Positions 11,512-22,142 of a DNA stretch of 64,000 nucleotides are shown here, piece after piece. The first letter of the stretch is position 1, and the number at the start of each line of letters is the position of its first letter. Source of the stretch: Dipteris shenzhenensis (lineage: Eukaryota; Polypodiophyta; Polypodiopsida; Gleicheniales); the NCBI GenBank assembly GCA_047967505.1, contig CM106538.1; one strand, 5' to 3'. The notes under the pieces were generated by a model. That model saw only the letters and a list, made by a program, of their open reading frames with translations, was not told where the DNA came from and searched no databases. Both the position numbers and the translations under genes were made by a program.

Positions 11512-13417
11512 AAATACTCATCGAGAAATGTACTATAGGTGAAATGCCTTAAACGGGCCCTAATCCTCATAGCAAAGTCACTAGAACTTAGGGGAATTTG
11601 AGGGAGAGGCAAGGACATGAGGAAACCTCCTTTAGGATTAAAGGATTTTTGTTTTCCAAAAAGGATTAAAGGAATTTGAGTTGAGGAGTCTCAAAATCGT
11701 GAGCACTTCATAATGGTTTTTTGGGATTGAGAATTATAAAAGAGAGAGACAAGTAAAGACAAGTAGAGAATTATAAAAGAGAGAGACAAGTAGGCGGGAT
11801 AAAAGAAATTTGCTAGGATTTTAAAAACAAACAAAACTTTTGACAAGAAAGTGTAAATTGAAAAGCAAAAGGAAGGCATGAAAGAAGCCGACTAAAAATG
11901 ACCATGTGGAAACTTCTGCAATAATACTAAAAGCAACCACAAAGAATAGCCATCTAGAAGTAGAACTCTAGTCGTTAAGAATGACCTTAGAAAAACTTAA
12001 AAAAGGTCTCGATCACTAAAGTGTTCCTCACAACAATAAAATATGTGGAAAGGGATAAGGTCTAACCGTCTAGCAGCAAAGATGTTACACACCGCAAACA
12101 TTGTAGCACGTACTCCATGTTTATCAGCATTAAGCTTTGCGTGCCATGTCACAAACAACAAGATCATCGACTCAGAACTTATTAGTGAGCACACCTCCAT
12201 TCCATCCAACGTGATAGACTCTACACGTCCTTTAACAAGACGTGTGACAGTAATTTGTATCAGGAACAAGACAGAGCTCCAGATGGATTGAAGAGATCGA
12301 TGGCCTTCGAGAATGATCGGCAAAGCAAAAGGTATTGGTAGACAGGGTGACAAAGAAATTGCCCGGTAAAGCAAAAGCTATGGAGAGTAAGAGCTCCAAT
12401 GGCTCCGATGAAAGACCGTCGCATGTACGATCGTATAAGTATTGACTAATTGAACAGTAACGCAAAGAGCAACCGAAGGGCCCCTTGTGAATGATACAAA
12501 CACCGCGGCTAGATTTGCGTAGAAGGGAGCAATGATAGAGAGAGGCAAGACCGAGAGAAAACAGAGAGAAAACAAAAGCGAGCTTTATTGGAGAGGTCAA
12601 AGACGGGGATCATCATTGGATTCATTCCAGCCCGAAGCGTCTCATCAGTGGTGAACTGGTGATGTCTTGTTCCGTCGTTGCAGAGGAGCTTGAATCCACA
12701 AAAATAGAAACGAGATCCTATTGACGCGAAGACGAGTGTCGTTTCCCATCCATCCCAAAGACAAAGCGCAATTTTACAGACCCACACCTCGCTGGAGCCT
12801 GTACTCTCATCAGAAACATAGTTTGGAGGTTTTTCTCATTCACGGGGAATCGTAACTCGTCATCCATCAATTGGTGGCCTCAATCCAAAGGATGCAAGCT
12901 TTTTCGAGACACCTATGAACCACCCACAGGCCTGTGCTTGCTATTATAAGGAACTGCCAAGTCGGAATCTCGGGGGCCTTGTCATCGCTCAAAGCCAACC
13001 AGATTTATTTCGGCCTTTCGCGTCCACAGACACGGCGCTCATAAATGGAGGAGGATCAAGAATAACGCAAAGATTTTGATGCGAATGTACCCTGCAGTCT
13101 AGGAGAATTCGAGAAGTTTGATGTTATCTTCAGAATAGGCAGAGTCCGATTAACAACGTCTGCAAGCGACAGAACGAGGACTAGTTGCAGAGAACCTACG
13201 ATATAAATACTAGAAGCCTATATTTACGGGTGCTGAATTTGCGAAGCTGCCATACAAGAAGAAGCTGATTTTCCACAAATCATCGGTGATCAAGTTGCGA
13301 TTTTAAGGTGATTATTGAAGATGACATGTGATAGATGCTGTTACGGCTCAGAATACAAACCGCAATATATTTGAATGAATCAACATATGAAAATGCTTGC
13401 CAACTCATTACGAATCC
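11512..13417. other. No supported gene
   Basis: A 37-bp tandem pair rich in AGAG occurs at about 11727-11793. Several overlapping frames of 80-125 codons at 12.0-12.8 kb on both strands show no motif and no shared sense. GC content rises towards 13 kb. It could hold regulatory DNA for the polyamine oxidase gene or an unrecognised exon, but nothing supports either. Confidence 0.35.
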
Positions 13418-14075
13418 TTACACTTCTGTTTGATCCATTAAAGAGCGCTCGCTGTGATGATTCATCCCCAAAAATCCGACTTCAATCCATCCCACGAAAA
13501 ATTGTATACCGACAAAAACCACCACTTGCAGTTACACACTACAGAACCTGATACTTTTAATGCCGATCATACGCCAAATTCCAATGTCTGTAGAACCTTT
13601 TAGAAAAATCTTAGGTGTATACAAAACCAGCTCAAAAAGTGTACAGGGGAGGAAAGCATGTTTGCGGATGAAGATGATTCAAAAGTTCCAACTATTACAC
13701 TTCTATTTAAAGATTAAAGACCGCTAACTCTAATGATTCTTCAACAATTTAACACTAAAACACTTGACTCAACGTACCGATTTGCATCACACAATCCATC
13801 GCACGAAAAAAATCGACGACAATCCATTCCACAAAAATTGTATACCATTATTTCGAGGAGTCCCAGGCAAGAACCACCACTCCCAGCTCGAACAAGTACA
13901 AAAATTTACACTACATAGTACAGAACCTGAAACTTTTAAAGTCGATCATGCGCCAAAATTTCCAACCAAAACCTTAGAAAAAGCTTTAGGTGTATGACAA
14001 AACCAGTTCCAAAATATATACAGGGGAGGAAAGCACGTTGGTGGAGGAACATGATTCAAAAGTTCAAACTAGTTC
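13418..14075 (-). repeat. Tandem duplication of the polyamine oxidase 3' flank
   Basis: About 13418-13690 and 13697-14075 are two diverged copies. They share an ACACTTCT start, CAATCCAT.CCAC, AAATTGTATACC, ACAGAACCTGA.ACTTTTAA, a GATCAT.CGCCAAA block, CAGGGGAGGAAAGCA and a GATTCAAAAGTTC.AACTA end. The gene-proximal copy is about 100 bp longer, partly from its own internal repeat. It includes the last codons and stop of the oxidase gene. Confidence 0.75.
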
Positions 14076-15857
14076 TACATGGCTGAATCCGTAATGGCGC
14101 AGCAATCGGTTAGCTTCACGCAAACCGCTGCGATGGGCACCATGCGTCGTGGAGTAGAAGTGCCTGTCCGTCGCCTCCCCCGCAAACAGTAGTTGCAGGG
14201 GTGCTTCATCCCCTCCTCCATAGCATTTGGGCAATGGCTCCGCCAACACTTCGAAGTCTGCCCCGCTCGATCCTGTCGCCGCATAGCTGTAGGAGCCCTT
14301 GAACAAGGGGTTCTTTCCCCATTGGCTTCTCAATACCCCGCTGAATATGGTCCGGAATTTCTCATCGCACACCTCTCCTTGCATGCTTTCTCCATCTGAG
14401 CTTTCTTCCGAATCGCTGCTGCTCGACTCTCCTTGCGCTCCGCTCGCAATCCCTGACCCCTTTCTGACTGTGTCGATCGTTCTTCTTTCGGGGACTCCAA
14501 ATCTGGCGAGCGCCTTCGCCACTCCAGACATCAATTCCTCATCAGAGAGACCCTCCAATTCCATTGCTTCGTCTCCAGCAAACCAACACAGAAGAACACT
14601 CGACTCTCTATAGATTGGTGCGACAGAAAACGTTTTTCGCATCCACCAAGGACTTGCTTCAGTGCCGAACCCGTCTTTCTTGTACATTAGCTGAATGTGG
14701 GAGTGCAATAGCTCTCCTGCAGAAGGTTCCAGCAACAAAAACAATTTATCGACAACACCATACCCGAGTCGGGAGATTGCTTCTAATTTACAGGGAGGAA
14801 GCGGAGGCTCGAACAGTGAGCCCTTAGTTTCTTCAGCAGGACGCCGGACTTGTAGATCATAGATGGACCTACAAACAGGCTTTCCTTCCGGATCAGCCCA
14901 CGGAAGGCCTGTCGTGCTATCAGGGGGTAACGTGCCTGCCTTCAGCACACCGAGTGAGACGGTAATGATCACATGGTCAGCTTCAACTACAGAACCGTCG
15001 TCGCAGTGTATCAATACTGGCGCACCGCACCGTGGGGAGCGATTCCAGACGAATTTTTGGACTTTCTTGCCGAATTGAATTGTATCCGGAGGCAACACAC
15101 TAGCTAGCTCATTCAGAACACTTATGTATCCCTTAGCGATGGTGATTTGTTCACCTGGGTACTCTGTGTATTCCTGTTCCGTTGCCAGGTCGAGATCGGA
15201 TAGTGAGTTCGCAGCGGTGGCAATCCGTTCCATGTATTCGTGCATTGAGAACGCAGCATCCTGCAAGGTCTTCAAATTCCATCCGGAAGATTTCGGCCAG
15301 CTCAGGTCGTGAATTCGCCCTTCAGAAGAGACAACATTCCCCCCAAGAAATAGGCTCTCAATCTCTCTAGCGTTTGCTTGCTGGGATAGAAATGTGTTGA
15401 AGCCTTGTCTCATAAACGTCCCGATGCTCTGGGAGTTTTGGATCCCGTCAGCTCTTGCGACCTTTCCTTTGCCCCGGATTTCCGACATCATTTTCTTGTA
15501 CAAGTCCATCACTGGACGTACAACAGCAGCATCCACAGTTAGTCCACCTTCAGCTCTGACAATGGGTTCACCGGGAAAGCCATCCCGGCGTTCCCAAGGA
15601 ATATCGCCCTTCAAAGCACCGATTCTTTCGGCCATCCCGTAAACAGGGCTCCCTTCGACTCCATGTATCCAAGTGGCCCCAAGCTCGACCCGATCACCTC
15701 CAAATTCGGACGTGCAAATTCGCCCACCGATTCTGTGGCTGGCTTCAAGCAGCGTCACGTCGAAGGAGGAAGTGTCCACCTGGCGCAACTGGTGGGCGGC
15801 GGAGAGGCCGGCCATGCCAGCACCGACGATGACGACACGAGGCTCTTTGGCAACCAT
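14064..15857 (-). CDS. PAO5-like: Polyamine oxidase, PAO5-class, intronless
   Basis: Flavin amine oxidase of 597 residues in one exon. It is predicted to oxidise spermine or thermospermine at the secondary amine, giving a shorter polyamine, an aminoaldehyde and hydrogen peroxide. Seen: dinucleotide-binding GAGMAG at 12-17, the ribose-binding Glu at 38 ending the second strand, GGR at 44-46, GATWIHG at 60-66, a GYGVVDKLF segment with Lys371 at the place of the active-site Lys of amine oxidases, and the C-terminal FAD motif FAGEAT (558-563) followed by STTHGAHRSG. No signal peptide or peroxisomal SKL-type end is visible (C-terminus VELV), so a cytosolic enzyme is likely, as for Arabidopsis PAO5, which also lacks introns. 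The lycophyte enzyme SelPAO5 is a known thermospermine oxidase of this class. Odd: a Ser/Glu/Asp-rich insert at 478-492 adds low complexity, and the protein is some 60 residues longer than Arabidopsis PAO5 (about 533). ATG at 15857 starts directly before the FAD fold (MVAKEPRVVIVGAG), so the start is secure. Confidence 0.93.
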   Translation of the reverse strand: MVAKEPRVVIVGAGMAGLSAAHQLRQVDTSSFDVTLLEASHRIGGRICTSEFGGDRVELGATWIHGVEGSPVYGMAERIGALKGDIPWERRDGFPGEPIVRAEGGLTVDAAVVRPVMDLYKKMMSEIRGKGKVARADGIQNSQSIGTFMRQGFNTFLSQQANAREIESLFLGGNVVSSEGRIHDLSWPKSSGWNLKTLQDAAFSMHEYMERIATAANSLSDLDLATEQEYTEYPGEQITIAKGYISVLNELASVLPPDTIQFGKKVQKFVWNRSPRCGAPVLIHCDDGSVVEADHVIITVSLGVLKAGTLPPDSTTGLPWADPEGKPVCRSIYDLQVRRPAEETKGSLFEPPLPPCKLEAISRLGYGVVDKLFLLLEPSAGELLHSHIQLMYKKDGFGTEASPWWMRKTFSVAPIYRESSVLLCWFAGDEAMELEGLSDEELMSGVAKALARFGVPERRTIDTVRKGSGIASGAQGESSSSDSEESSDGESMQGEVCDEKFRTIFSGVLRSQWGKNPLFKGSYSYAATGSSGADFEVLAEPLPKCYGGGDEAPLQLLFAGEATDRHFYSTTHGAHRSGLREANRLLRHYGFSHVELV

Positions 15858-15869
15858 GGTGAGGAGCTG

Positions 15870-16130
15870 GCAAGGGAAGAAAAAATGGGACGCTGAGGAA
15901 TGAAATATATAGGAAGAGAGAGGAGAGGGGAGGGCTCTTCACAGGAAAGGAGAGAGCGAAGGTAGTAAAGAGAGGAGGGTGGTGAAGGAAAGGAAGAATA
16001 GGGAGAAGGAGAATGCAAGGGATGGAGAGGGAAAGAGGAAGAGAATGAAGAAAGGAGAGAGGGAGGAGGAAAGGGGGAGGGGAAAGGGAGCGAGGCGAGG
16101 AGAGGAGAGGTGGAGGAGGTTGAAGGGAGG
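15870..16130 (-). promoter_or_regulatory. CT-rich tract upstream of the polyamine oxidase gene
   Basis: About 250 bp is almost pure purine on the plus strand, hence CT-rich on the coding strand. Such tracts are common in plant core promoters and 5' leaders (Y-patch or GAGA-type sites). The open frames through it (for example 15755-16153) are simply low-complexity Ser/Pro/Leu. Confidence 0.5.
15904..15911 (-). promoter_or_regulatory. Candidate TATA box of the polyamine oxidase gene
   Basis: The minus strand reads CTATATATTT here, about 47 bp before the start codon. A start site 30 bp downstream would leave a leader of only about 15-20 nt. The CT-rich block further up may therefore be the real leader, and this box may not be used. 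Confidence 0.35.
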
Positions 16131-16167
16131 AGGCTATGGCGGAAGCAGAGCAAGACTAGGAAGATGA

Positions 16168-18253
16168 TGAAGATGAAGAAGCCGCTTCAGAAGTAAAAGA
16201 TGAAAGTCGTTGGTTTGGCTGGCTCGGTAGCTCCCCTTTTTCAAGAGTCCCCCTGCCTCCGTGGCATACCCCTTTGCCACCCGCCCTCACCCCATTCGTT
16301 CCCTTATTTGCCACGCTGGCAGTCCTCTCGCGCCCATCATTTGCTCAATCGCGGTTTTGACCACCCACCTCTGACTGTTTTTTGCAACCCATCATTCCCC
16401 TCCCCGTGCATGACGCGGCCCCCAAACATTCGTCGACAACAGAAGGGAACTTATTGTGATTTCTTTTATTTCTTTTGACCTGTTCATTTTCAACCTTTGA
16501 AGTTGAACTTTGCACCAGCCACAAAATTTCCCACCGGCCCCGTAGATCCCATCATTGGTCTACGAAATGGATCTTTCGTTCACTCTCCAAATAAGACAAC
16601 ATTTCGCCATGCTACGCTCCCGCCCCTACATCGCATGGCATAGCGTCTGTTTATGAAATATGTGTGGAAAAAGTGGCTCCTTCCATCTTACCAGCAGCAA
16701 ATTTCCCCAATTCCAAATCTCGCACCTATGTACCCCATGGCATACGTTGGTTTCTAAAATATGTATGGAATATGTATGGAAAAGACACACTTTCCATCTT
16801 ACTCATCTTGCATTAATGCATGTCCACGTTTTGGATTCGATAACAATTTCTATTAGCCGGATCACCTTGCTATCTATTAGGCCCCTTCACACCTATCATT
16901 ATGTTTTTCCCGAATAAATTCTTGACCAATTAATAAACTTAATTTAATATTTTTGATAAAGCTAACATAACTGATTCAGCTACATTTTACCTTCCACATT
17001 AGGTATTAACTACATTATGCATCATAGAGTCTTAAAACAATTTTAACTTTCAAATCGTTTTCATAATCTGGTTAAATTATCTTTACAAGGTAACGTCCTC
17101 ATTAAAAAATCATAGAGGATTTTTGAAAAACGATCAAAGTTTGTTATTGACTTGATCTCAATCATTAAGATATTTGACATACCATCAAGCAAACAACTAG
17201 AAGGCATCACAATGCTTTGAGGCCTCCATGTCACCACCATCCTTATGCCACCATCATGTCCCCCCCAAATCCGCCAATCCCTTGCCAAAATAATCTCTCC
17301 CCAACATTCTAAAACTTAAAAATTATTAATTCTTCTATCCTTTCCACACAACAAAAACATTTGTACTTAGTCTTCTTACACCTATAGTTTAAGTTTTCTT
17401 TCCTATAAATTCATCCACTTAACTAACAATTACGTTCTTCTAATAGTTTGCATAACTGATTCGAAAATGATCTCGTCCTTCCAATCAAGTACTTGTTATG
17501 TTATGCATCCATAACACCTTATCACAACAACTTTGGAATCTTTTTTCATAATTTACACTCTAATATCCATCCTTTGACCCAAAGGTCATAGTGGAGCCTT
17601 ATAAAACAACTCATCTGTTCTTTGAACTAGAAATGATAGTGGACTCTTAGAAAACAATGAATTGTTGTACTTCATCTCAACCAATAAGACACTTGATAAA
17701 GCATCAAGACCTTAGCTCAAAGGCATCTCTATGCATTGAAGCTTCAACTTGCGAGCTGAGGTCACTTGACAGTCTAATTTGTGTCATCAATTATGCTATC
17801 TCCATTAATTTCCAAAACCCAACAAATCTAACCATATGTTTCCCATAGATCTTAGAATGCGAGTTAAAATCTCATGGTGAAGCAAAAAAGCCTAATTATT
17901 TACCATAGAACTCTCTCGAGTGAATACTTGGGTCTCCTTTACTAAAGAATTCATAACTATAGATAAGCTGGATCTCTCAAATACTTGGGTCTCCGATACT
18001 AAGGAATTCATAACTGTTGCTGATCAAAACATGTGAAAATTGGGTGGAGTCAAGTCCATTGCCATTTTATTTCATGAAACTGTTTTTGTAGTGAATACCA
18101 ATTAATTCAATTAGATTGCATCACTATAAAATTAGACAAACCCCCACATACATACATAAACTTTGAAATTTCAATGCATAAGTGAGCTCATCATATAACC
18201 AAACCCACCAAAATAATTAACCAAAACACCTAATGCTATCATTACACTAGCTA

Positions 18254-18258
<5 letters not shown>
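16168..18258. other. Intergenic region upstream of the polyamine oxidase gene, no gene
   Basis: CG-containing near 16.2-16.5 kb, then AT-rich. A short direct repeat (ACTTGGGTCTCC...GAATTCATAACT) occurs at about 17928-17960 and 17987-18017. I see no coding motif. Confidence 0.4.

Positions 18259-18289
<31 letters not shown>
18259..18289 (+). repeat. (CT)n microsatellite
   Basis: About 15 uninterrupted CT units, directly beside the outer end of a MITE-like repeat (18293). Confidence 0.95.
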
Positions 18290-18291
<2 letters not shown>

Positions 18292-18315
18292 GGATGATTT
18301 TTTAAAGTTAGTTTC

Positions 18316-19093
18316 TGATACACCACCGAGGGCTACTCTTGTTCTCCACCCACCAGCCACGACTTCACAGAGTGCTGCCTTGAGTTTTCATCCTCTCTCT
18401 CTTCTTACGTGAACTTGCTTGTTACGGTAGGCAACCTAGAAGGAAGTTTTCTTTTCTAAGCCCGCGTTAAGCCATGTGTCGTGCTTATAGGCATTGATCT
18501 TTATGAATATCCAAGGGTTTGAAAAGTGCTTTCTAGAAAAGCAAAATTTTGTGAGCTCTCCTTAAGCCACATGTGCAATTTTAGGCCCTTGATTTTAGAT
18601 TGATCTAAGGGACTAAAACACTCCTTCCAAATTTGACCCAAAAGCTTTCTTTTTTATTCATTCTTCCCACAAATCTATTATATAGGAGGGAGATAATTGC
18701 ATGTTTTCTTTCTTGCCATCACTTGATTGAGTAATTGTTGGACAAAGCTCACTACCTTGCTATTGAAACCCCAATTGGATAATACTGAGGATTCAGGGCC
18801 AATTTGGAGTAAGAAAGGCTGGCTACCGCAACCTAGTTTTTTACCTTCTCTCCTTTTTAGAGCCTCTCTTCGGAAGTCTCCCCTGAACCCAGTGCTTGCC
18901 ACTTGGAGCCCACCTGAGTACCACATGTCCATAAAGGACCTTACCCTTGCACTCCCCATTCTTGCCTAGGCCTAGGATAGTTCCTAGTCCCCAACCCTCT
19001 AGGTTCCCATCAATCAAGCACTATCGAGCCCTCTCGGTCTCCCACCTCACCATAACCGCTCCTCAAACTTGTGTGGTTATGGTTGACGTAACA
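18316..19093 (-). repeat. 3' LTR of the gypsy element
   Basis: In element sense it starts TGTTACGTCAACC, preceded by the purine-rich tract at 19094-19107, and ends ...GTGTATCA. It is 778 bp, against 356 bp for the other LTR. About 410 bp between roughly 18420 and 18833 have no counterpart in the 5' copy. Confidence 0.75.
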
Positions 19094-19256
19094 TTCCCGT
19101 CCCCTTAAGAATGGTTTACGTCCTCGAAAAAAAAATTGGGAAACCTTCTCTAGAGATTTCTTACTCTTTCCCATGTTGAACTCTCTTTAGGTCTATCTTT
19201 CCGCTTAACCAGACATTCTTGCCATATTGTATGTCGTGTTCTTTTTTCTTGTTTAT

Positions 19257-20462
19257 CTAAAATTCTTTCTGGTTCATGTGGCAAAAATGCAAGTTCAATG
19301 AGTTCGCTAGGACTTCATTTCCAATGAGATTATCATCATCTCCTAATTTTCTTTTTAGCCTACTAACATGAAAAACTGGATGTACTCTACATCTCTCATG
19401 TAAAGCTAATTTGTAAGCAAGCTCTCCAATTCTCTTAAGTATTGTGAGTGGTCCACAATAACTAGGAGACAACGTTGGACATTTACCTGTGTTTAGAGAT
19501 CTTGAAGATTCATGTAGCTTGAGGTAGACTTTCTCATTTACTTCAAACTCCAAACCTTCCACGGTGGGGGTTTGCATAACTTTGAGCTCTTCTTATGCTA
19601 TCTTTAGCTAACTTAAGCGTTTGATTCATATCTTCAAGAAAGTCTTTGGCTGCTTGAACCTTCTCTTTTTCGAGTCCCACTGTCATTGAGCTCTTGGTTA
19701 AAATCCATACATCATCATAAATGGACTAAAACCTGTAGTTGAATATTTGGCACTATTATATGTAAATTCTAATATGGGCTAATATTGTTTCCAATTAGTT
19801 TGCTTACATATGCTCGAAGCATATCCTCAATGATCTGATTGACTCTTTCAGTTTGACCATCACTTTGTGGATGATCCACGGTGCTCATATATTCAATGAA
19901 GTTTCTAGCCTCATAAACACAGCCCTCCAAAAATGGCTATTTAATTTGCTATCTTAGTCACTAACAATACCGGCTAGTAGCCCATACAATCTATAAATAC
20001 GCTCCACAAATAGCCTATCTAATTTTAGATTTTAACATCTTTATTGACAGGAATAAAATGAGCCATCTTGGTCAACCGATCAACAATTACCCACACAGAG
20101 TTGTGCCCCCTCTATGTCCTAGGTAATCCCACAATAAAATCCATGGAGATGTCTCCTACCTTAAGGCGTTCAACCTTATTGACCTGGCATGTTTGGCACT
20201 TCAATACATAATCTTGGATGTCCTTACCTATTCCAGGCCAAAAGAATTATCTTTTCAAAAGCGCATGTCTTTTGAATTCCCGGGTGTCCACTACTTGGAC
20301 TATCATAGCATTCAAAAAGAATTTGAAGCCTAATGTCATTATTATTTGAGACACATACTCTACCCTTATAGAGCAGGTAGCCATCTTCAATAGTATATTT
20401 TTTCCACTTGAGTCCTTTAGCACCAACCTATGGTGTGTCACCATTTCCATGCGACTCTTCAA
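19257..20462 (-). pseudogene. Gypsy integrase, decayed
   Basis: Read through stops, the minus strand shows the zinc-binding end GHPGIQKT near 20275, then ISMDFIVGLPRT near 20140-20105 (first catalytic Asp), VDRLTKMAHFIP (second Asp) near 20060, and HPQSDGQTERVNQ near 19880-19845 (catalytic Glu). An intact 106-codon frame (19257-19577) is the C-terminal domain, with VYLKL, LSPSYCGPLTILKRIG, AYKLAL and HPVFHVSRLK. Integrase inserts element DNA into the host genome. No chromodomain is obvious after it. Confidence 0.8.
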
Positions 20463-20825
20463 TTAAAGCCCCTCGATTAGTTGGATCCCTACTTCTAATT
20501 GCTTTCCATATTTCAGAGAAGTGAGGATCAAAATCACATTTCCCTTTTAAGGACACTAGGAAATCTGAAATTGAGTAAAACTCAATTCATTAACAATTGG
20601 CATTCAGCTAAGAGAGTCTGCTACCACATTGAACTTCCCCTTCTGATATGTCAATTGTATATCAAACTCTTGCATTAATTCAGCCCATCTAGATTTTCTA
20701 CCTTTAAGCTCTAGTTGTCGCAAATCCACTTAATGCTCTCTTGATCAAAGATGATCTCGAATTTCACACCACAGAAATAGTGCCTCCACTTCTTTAAAGC
20801 ATAGACTATAGCATATAGTTCCTTC

Positions 20826-21082
20826 TCATTTGCTGAGTAATTTCGTTGAGCATGATCTAACTTTCTTCCCCTCAAAGGCCACTAGTCGACCTTTTTGTAA
20901 AAGTACCGCTCCAACAGCAAAATCACTGGCATCTGTCTCAACCACAAATGCTTCATTGGGATTCACTACCTTTAACACAGGAGCTACTGCTATAGCAACT
21001 TTTAATGTAACTTCTCTTTTGACGTTCATCCCATATGAAGGTGCTTCCCTTCCGCTTAAGTTGGTTTGTCATCGCCGATAGA
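20826..21082 (-). pseudogene. Gypsy RNase H, decayed
   Basis: VETDASDFAVGAVLLQ (20890-20950) is the first catalytic-Asp motif of gypsy RNase H. Upstream, AMTNQLKRKGSTFIWDERQK is the usual RT-to-RNase H connection (LT.LLKKG..F.W...). Stops follow soon after. The sequence joins directly with 21362 once the MITE-like insert at 21083-21361 is taken out. Confidence 0.75.
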
Positions 21083-21361
21083 GATGTTTTTATCAAAGCC
21101 ATACTGATATATTAATATAAAATCTTGGAGAAAGTTTATTGAGGTAATTTTTTTAGTTTCTAAATATCAATATAACATAGTATGCTTTTATATATTTTCT
21201 TTTCAATTTTGAAGTAAAAGATGCAAATCTTGGCGAAACTTTATATTTTTTTGTATATAAGTTTCAAATCATGGAACATTTAATTTTATTAGGATATACA
21301 AACTTTCGACACCATTATAAAAGTTTCGCTTCCTAATGAAACTAGCATTAAAAAAATCATC
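21083..21361 (+). repeat. MITE-like repeat, copy 1, inside gypsy pol
   Basis: 279 bp, AT-rich, with both ends reading inward GATG plus a T run. It interrupts gypsy pol exactly between the RDYAKILVP and SAMTNQLK segments, so it is an insertion younger than the gypsy element. It is a reverse-complement homologue of the split copy 2. No coding capacity, hence non-autonomous. The superfamily is not clear, because I cannot fix the target duplication. Confidence 0.7.
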
Positions 21362-21666
21362 GGAACAAGAATCTTAGCATAATCCCGGATGAATCTCCTA
21401 TAGAACCGGGACAAACCTAAGAGTATCTGTACTTCTTCTAGGTTTGTAGGATGTGGCCATTAGAATATGGCCCTTACTTTTTCACGGTCCATACGAATCC
21501 CTTCTTGGGATATTATATGTCCCAAGTATTTTACTTCTTTTGCAAAGAATTCACATTTGGATTCTTTCGCAAAGAGTGAATAATCTCTAAGTAGCTGGAA
21601 CATTTTCGCAAATGTTCCAAATGGTTTTTGCGCATGTAGTAGAAGGCATATGGGTCGCTTTTGCAC
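21362..21666 (-). pseudogene. Gypsy reverse transcriptase, C-terminal part
   Basis: The frame reads KCEFFAKEVKYLGHIISQEGIRMDREKV, followed by LLGLSRFYRRFI and RDYAKILVP. This is the classic thumb region of Ty3/gypsy RT (C.F....V.YLGH.IS..G......K, GL..YYRRFI..F). The YxDD palm is missing. Confidence 0.8.
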
Positions 21667-21786
21667 TCGACATTGTTGCTTCTATTAATCTAGTCGTAAA
21701 TACATGGGGCTCCCTATAGCATGAGAAGCTCGATCCTCGTCAAATGCATCCGATCCCTTTACTTTCCACCAATTCGTACTGGCCAA

Positions 21787-22142
21787 TGATACACCACTGA
21801 GGGCTACTCTTGTTCTCCACCAACCACAACTTCACAGAGTGCTCCCTTGAGCTTCCATCCTCTCTCTTCTTATGTGAGCTCCCTTGTTTTTCACCTTCTC
21901 TCCTTTTTGGAGCCTCGCTCTGGAAGTCTCCCCTGAACCTAGTGCTTCCCACTTGGAGCCCACTGAGTGCCACATGTCCATAAAGGACCTTAACCTTGCA
22001 CTTCCCATTCTTGCCTAGGTCTAAGATAGTTTCTAGTCCTCGACCCTCTACGTTCCCATTAATCAAGCACTGTGAAGCCCTCTCGGTCTCCCGCCTCACC
22101 ATAACCGCTCCTTGGATTTTCGTGGTTTTGGTTGACGTGACA
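21787..22142 (-). repeat. 5' LTR of the gypsy element, internally shortened
   Basis: It matches both ends of the 3' LTR (TGTCACGTCAACC start, GTGTATCA end, and the shared block CCATGTCCATAAAGGACCTT) but lacks its middle. I see no clear tRNA primer-binding site inside it, which fits the internal deletion that follows. Confidence 0.75.

Larger units (their letters stand above)
18316..22142 (-). mobile_element. Decayed Ty3/gypsy element with LTRs and target duplication
   Basis: It has LTRs at 18316-19093 and 21787-22142 with TG...CA ends. The 5-bp sequence GTTTC flanks it at 18311-18315 and 22143-22147. The interior keeps the C-terminal part of reverse transcriptase, RNase H and integrase, in normal gypsy order on the minus strand. 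Everything between the 5' LTR and the middle of reverse transcriptase (gag, protease, RT fingers and catalytic core) has been deleted. A MITE-like repeat sits inside pol. No frame is intact. Confidence 0.8.

Noticed and set aside
14193-15903. Several open frames of 60-104 codons on the plus strand across the polyamine oxidase gene
   Set aside because: They are antisense shadows of a GC-rich intact gene and show no motifs of their own.
15755-16153. 132-codon minus frame just upstream of and overlapping the polyamine oxidase start
   Set aside because: It is Ser/Pro/Leu low complexity produced by the CT tract and is in another phase from the oxidase.
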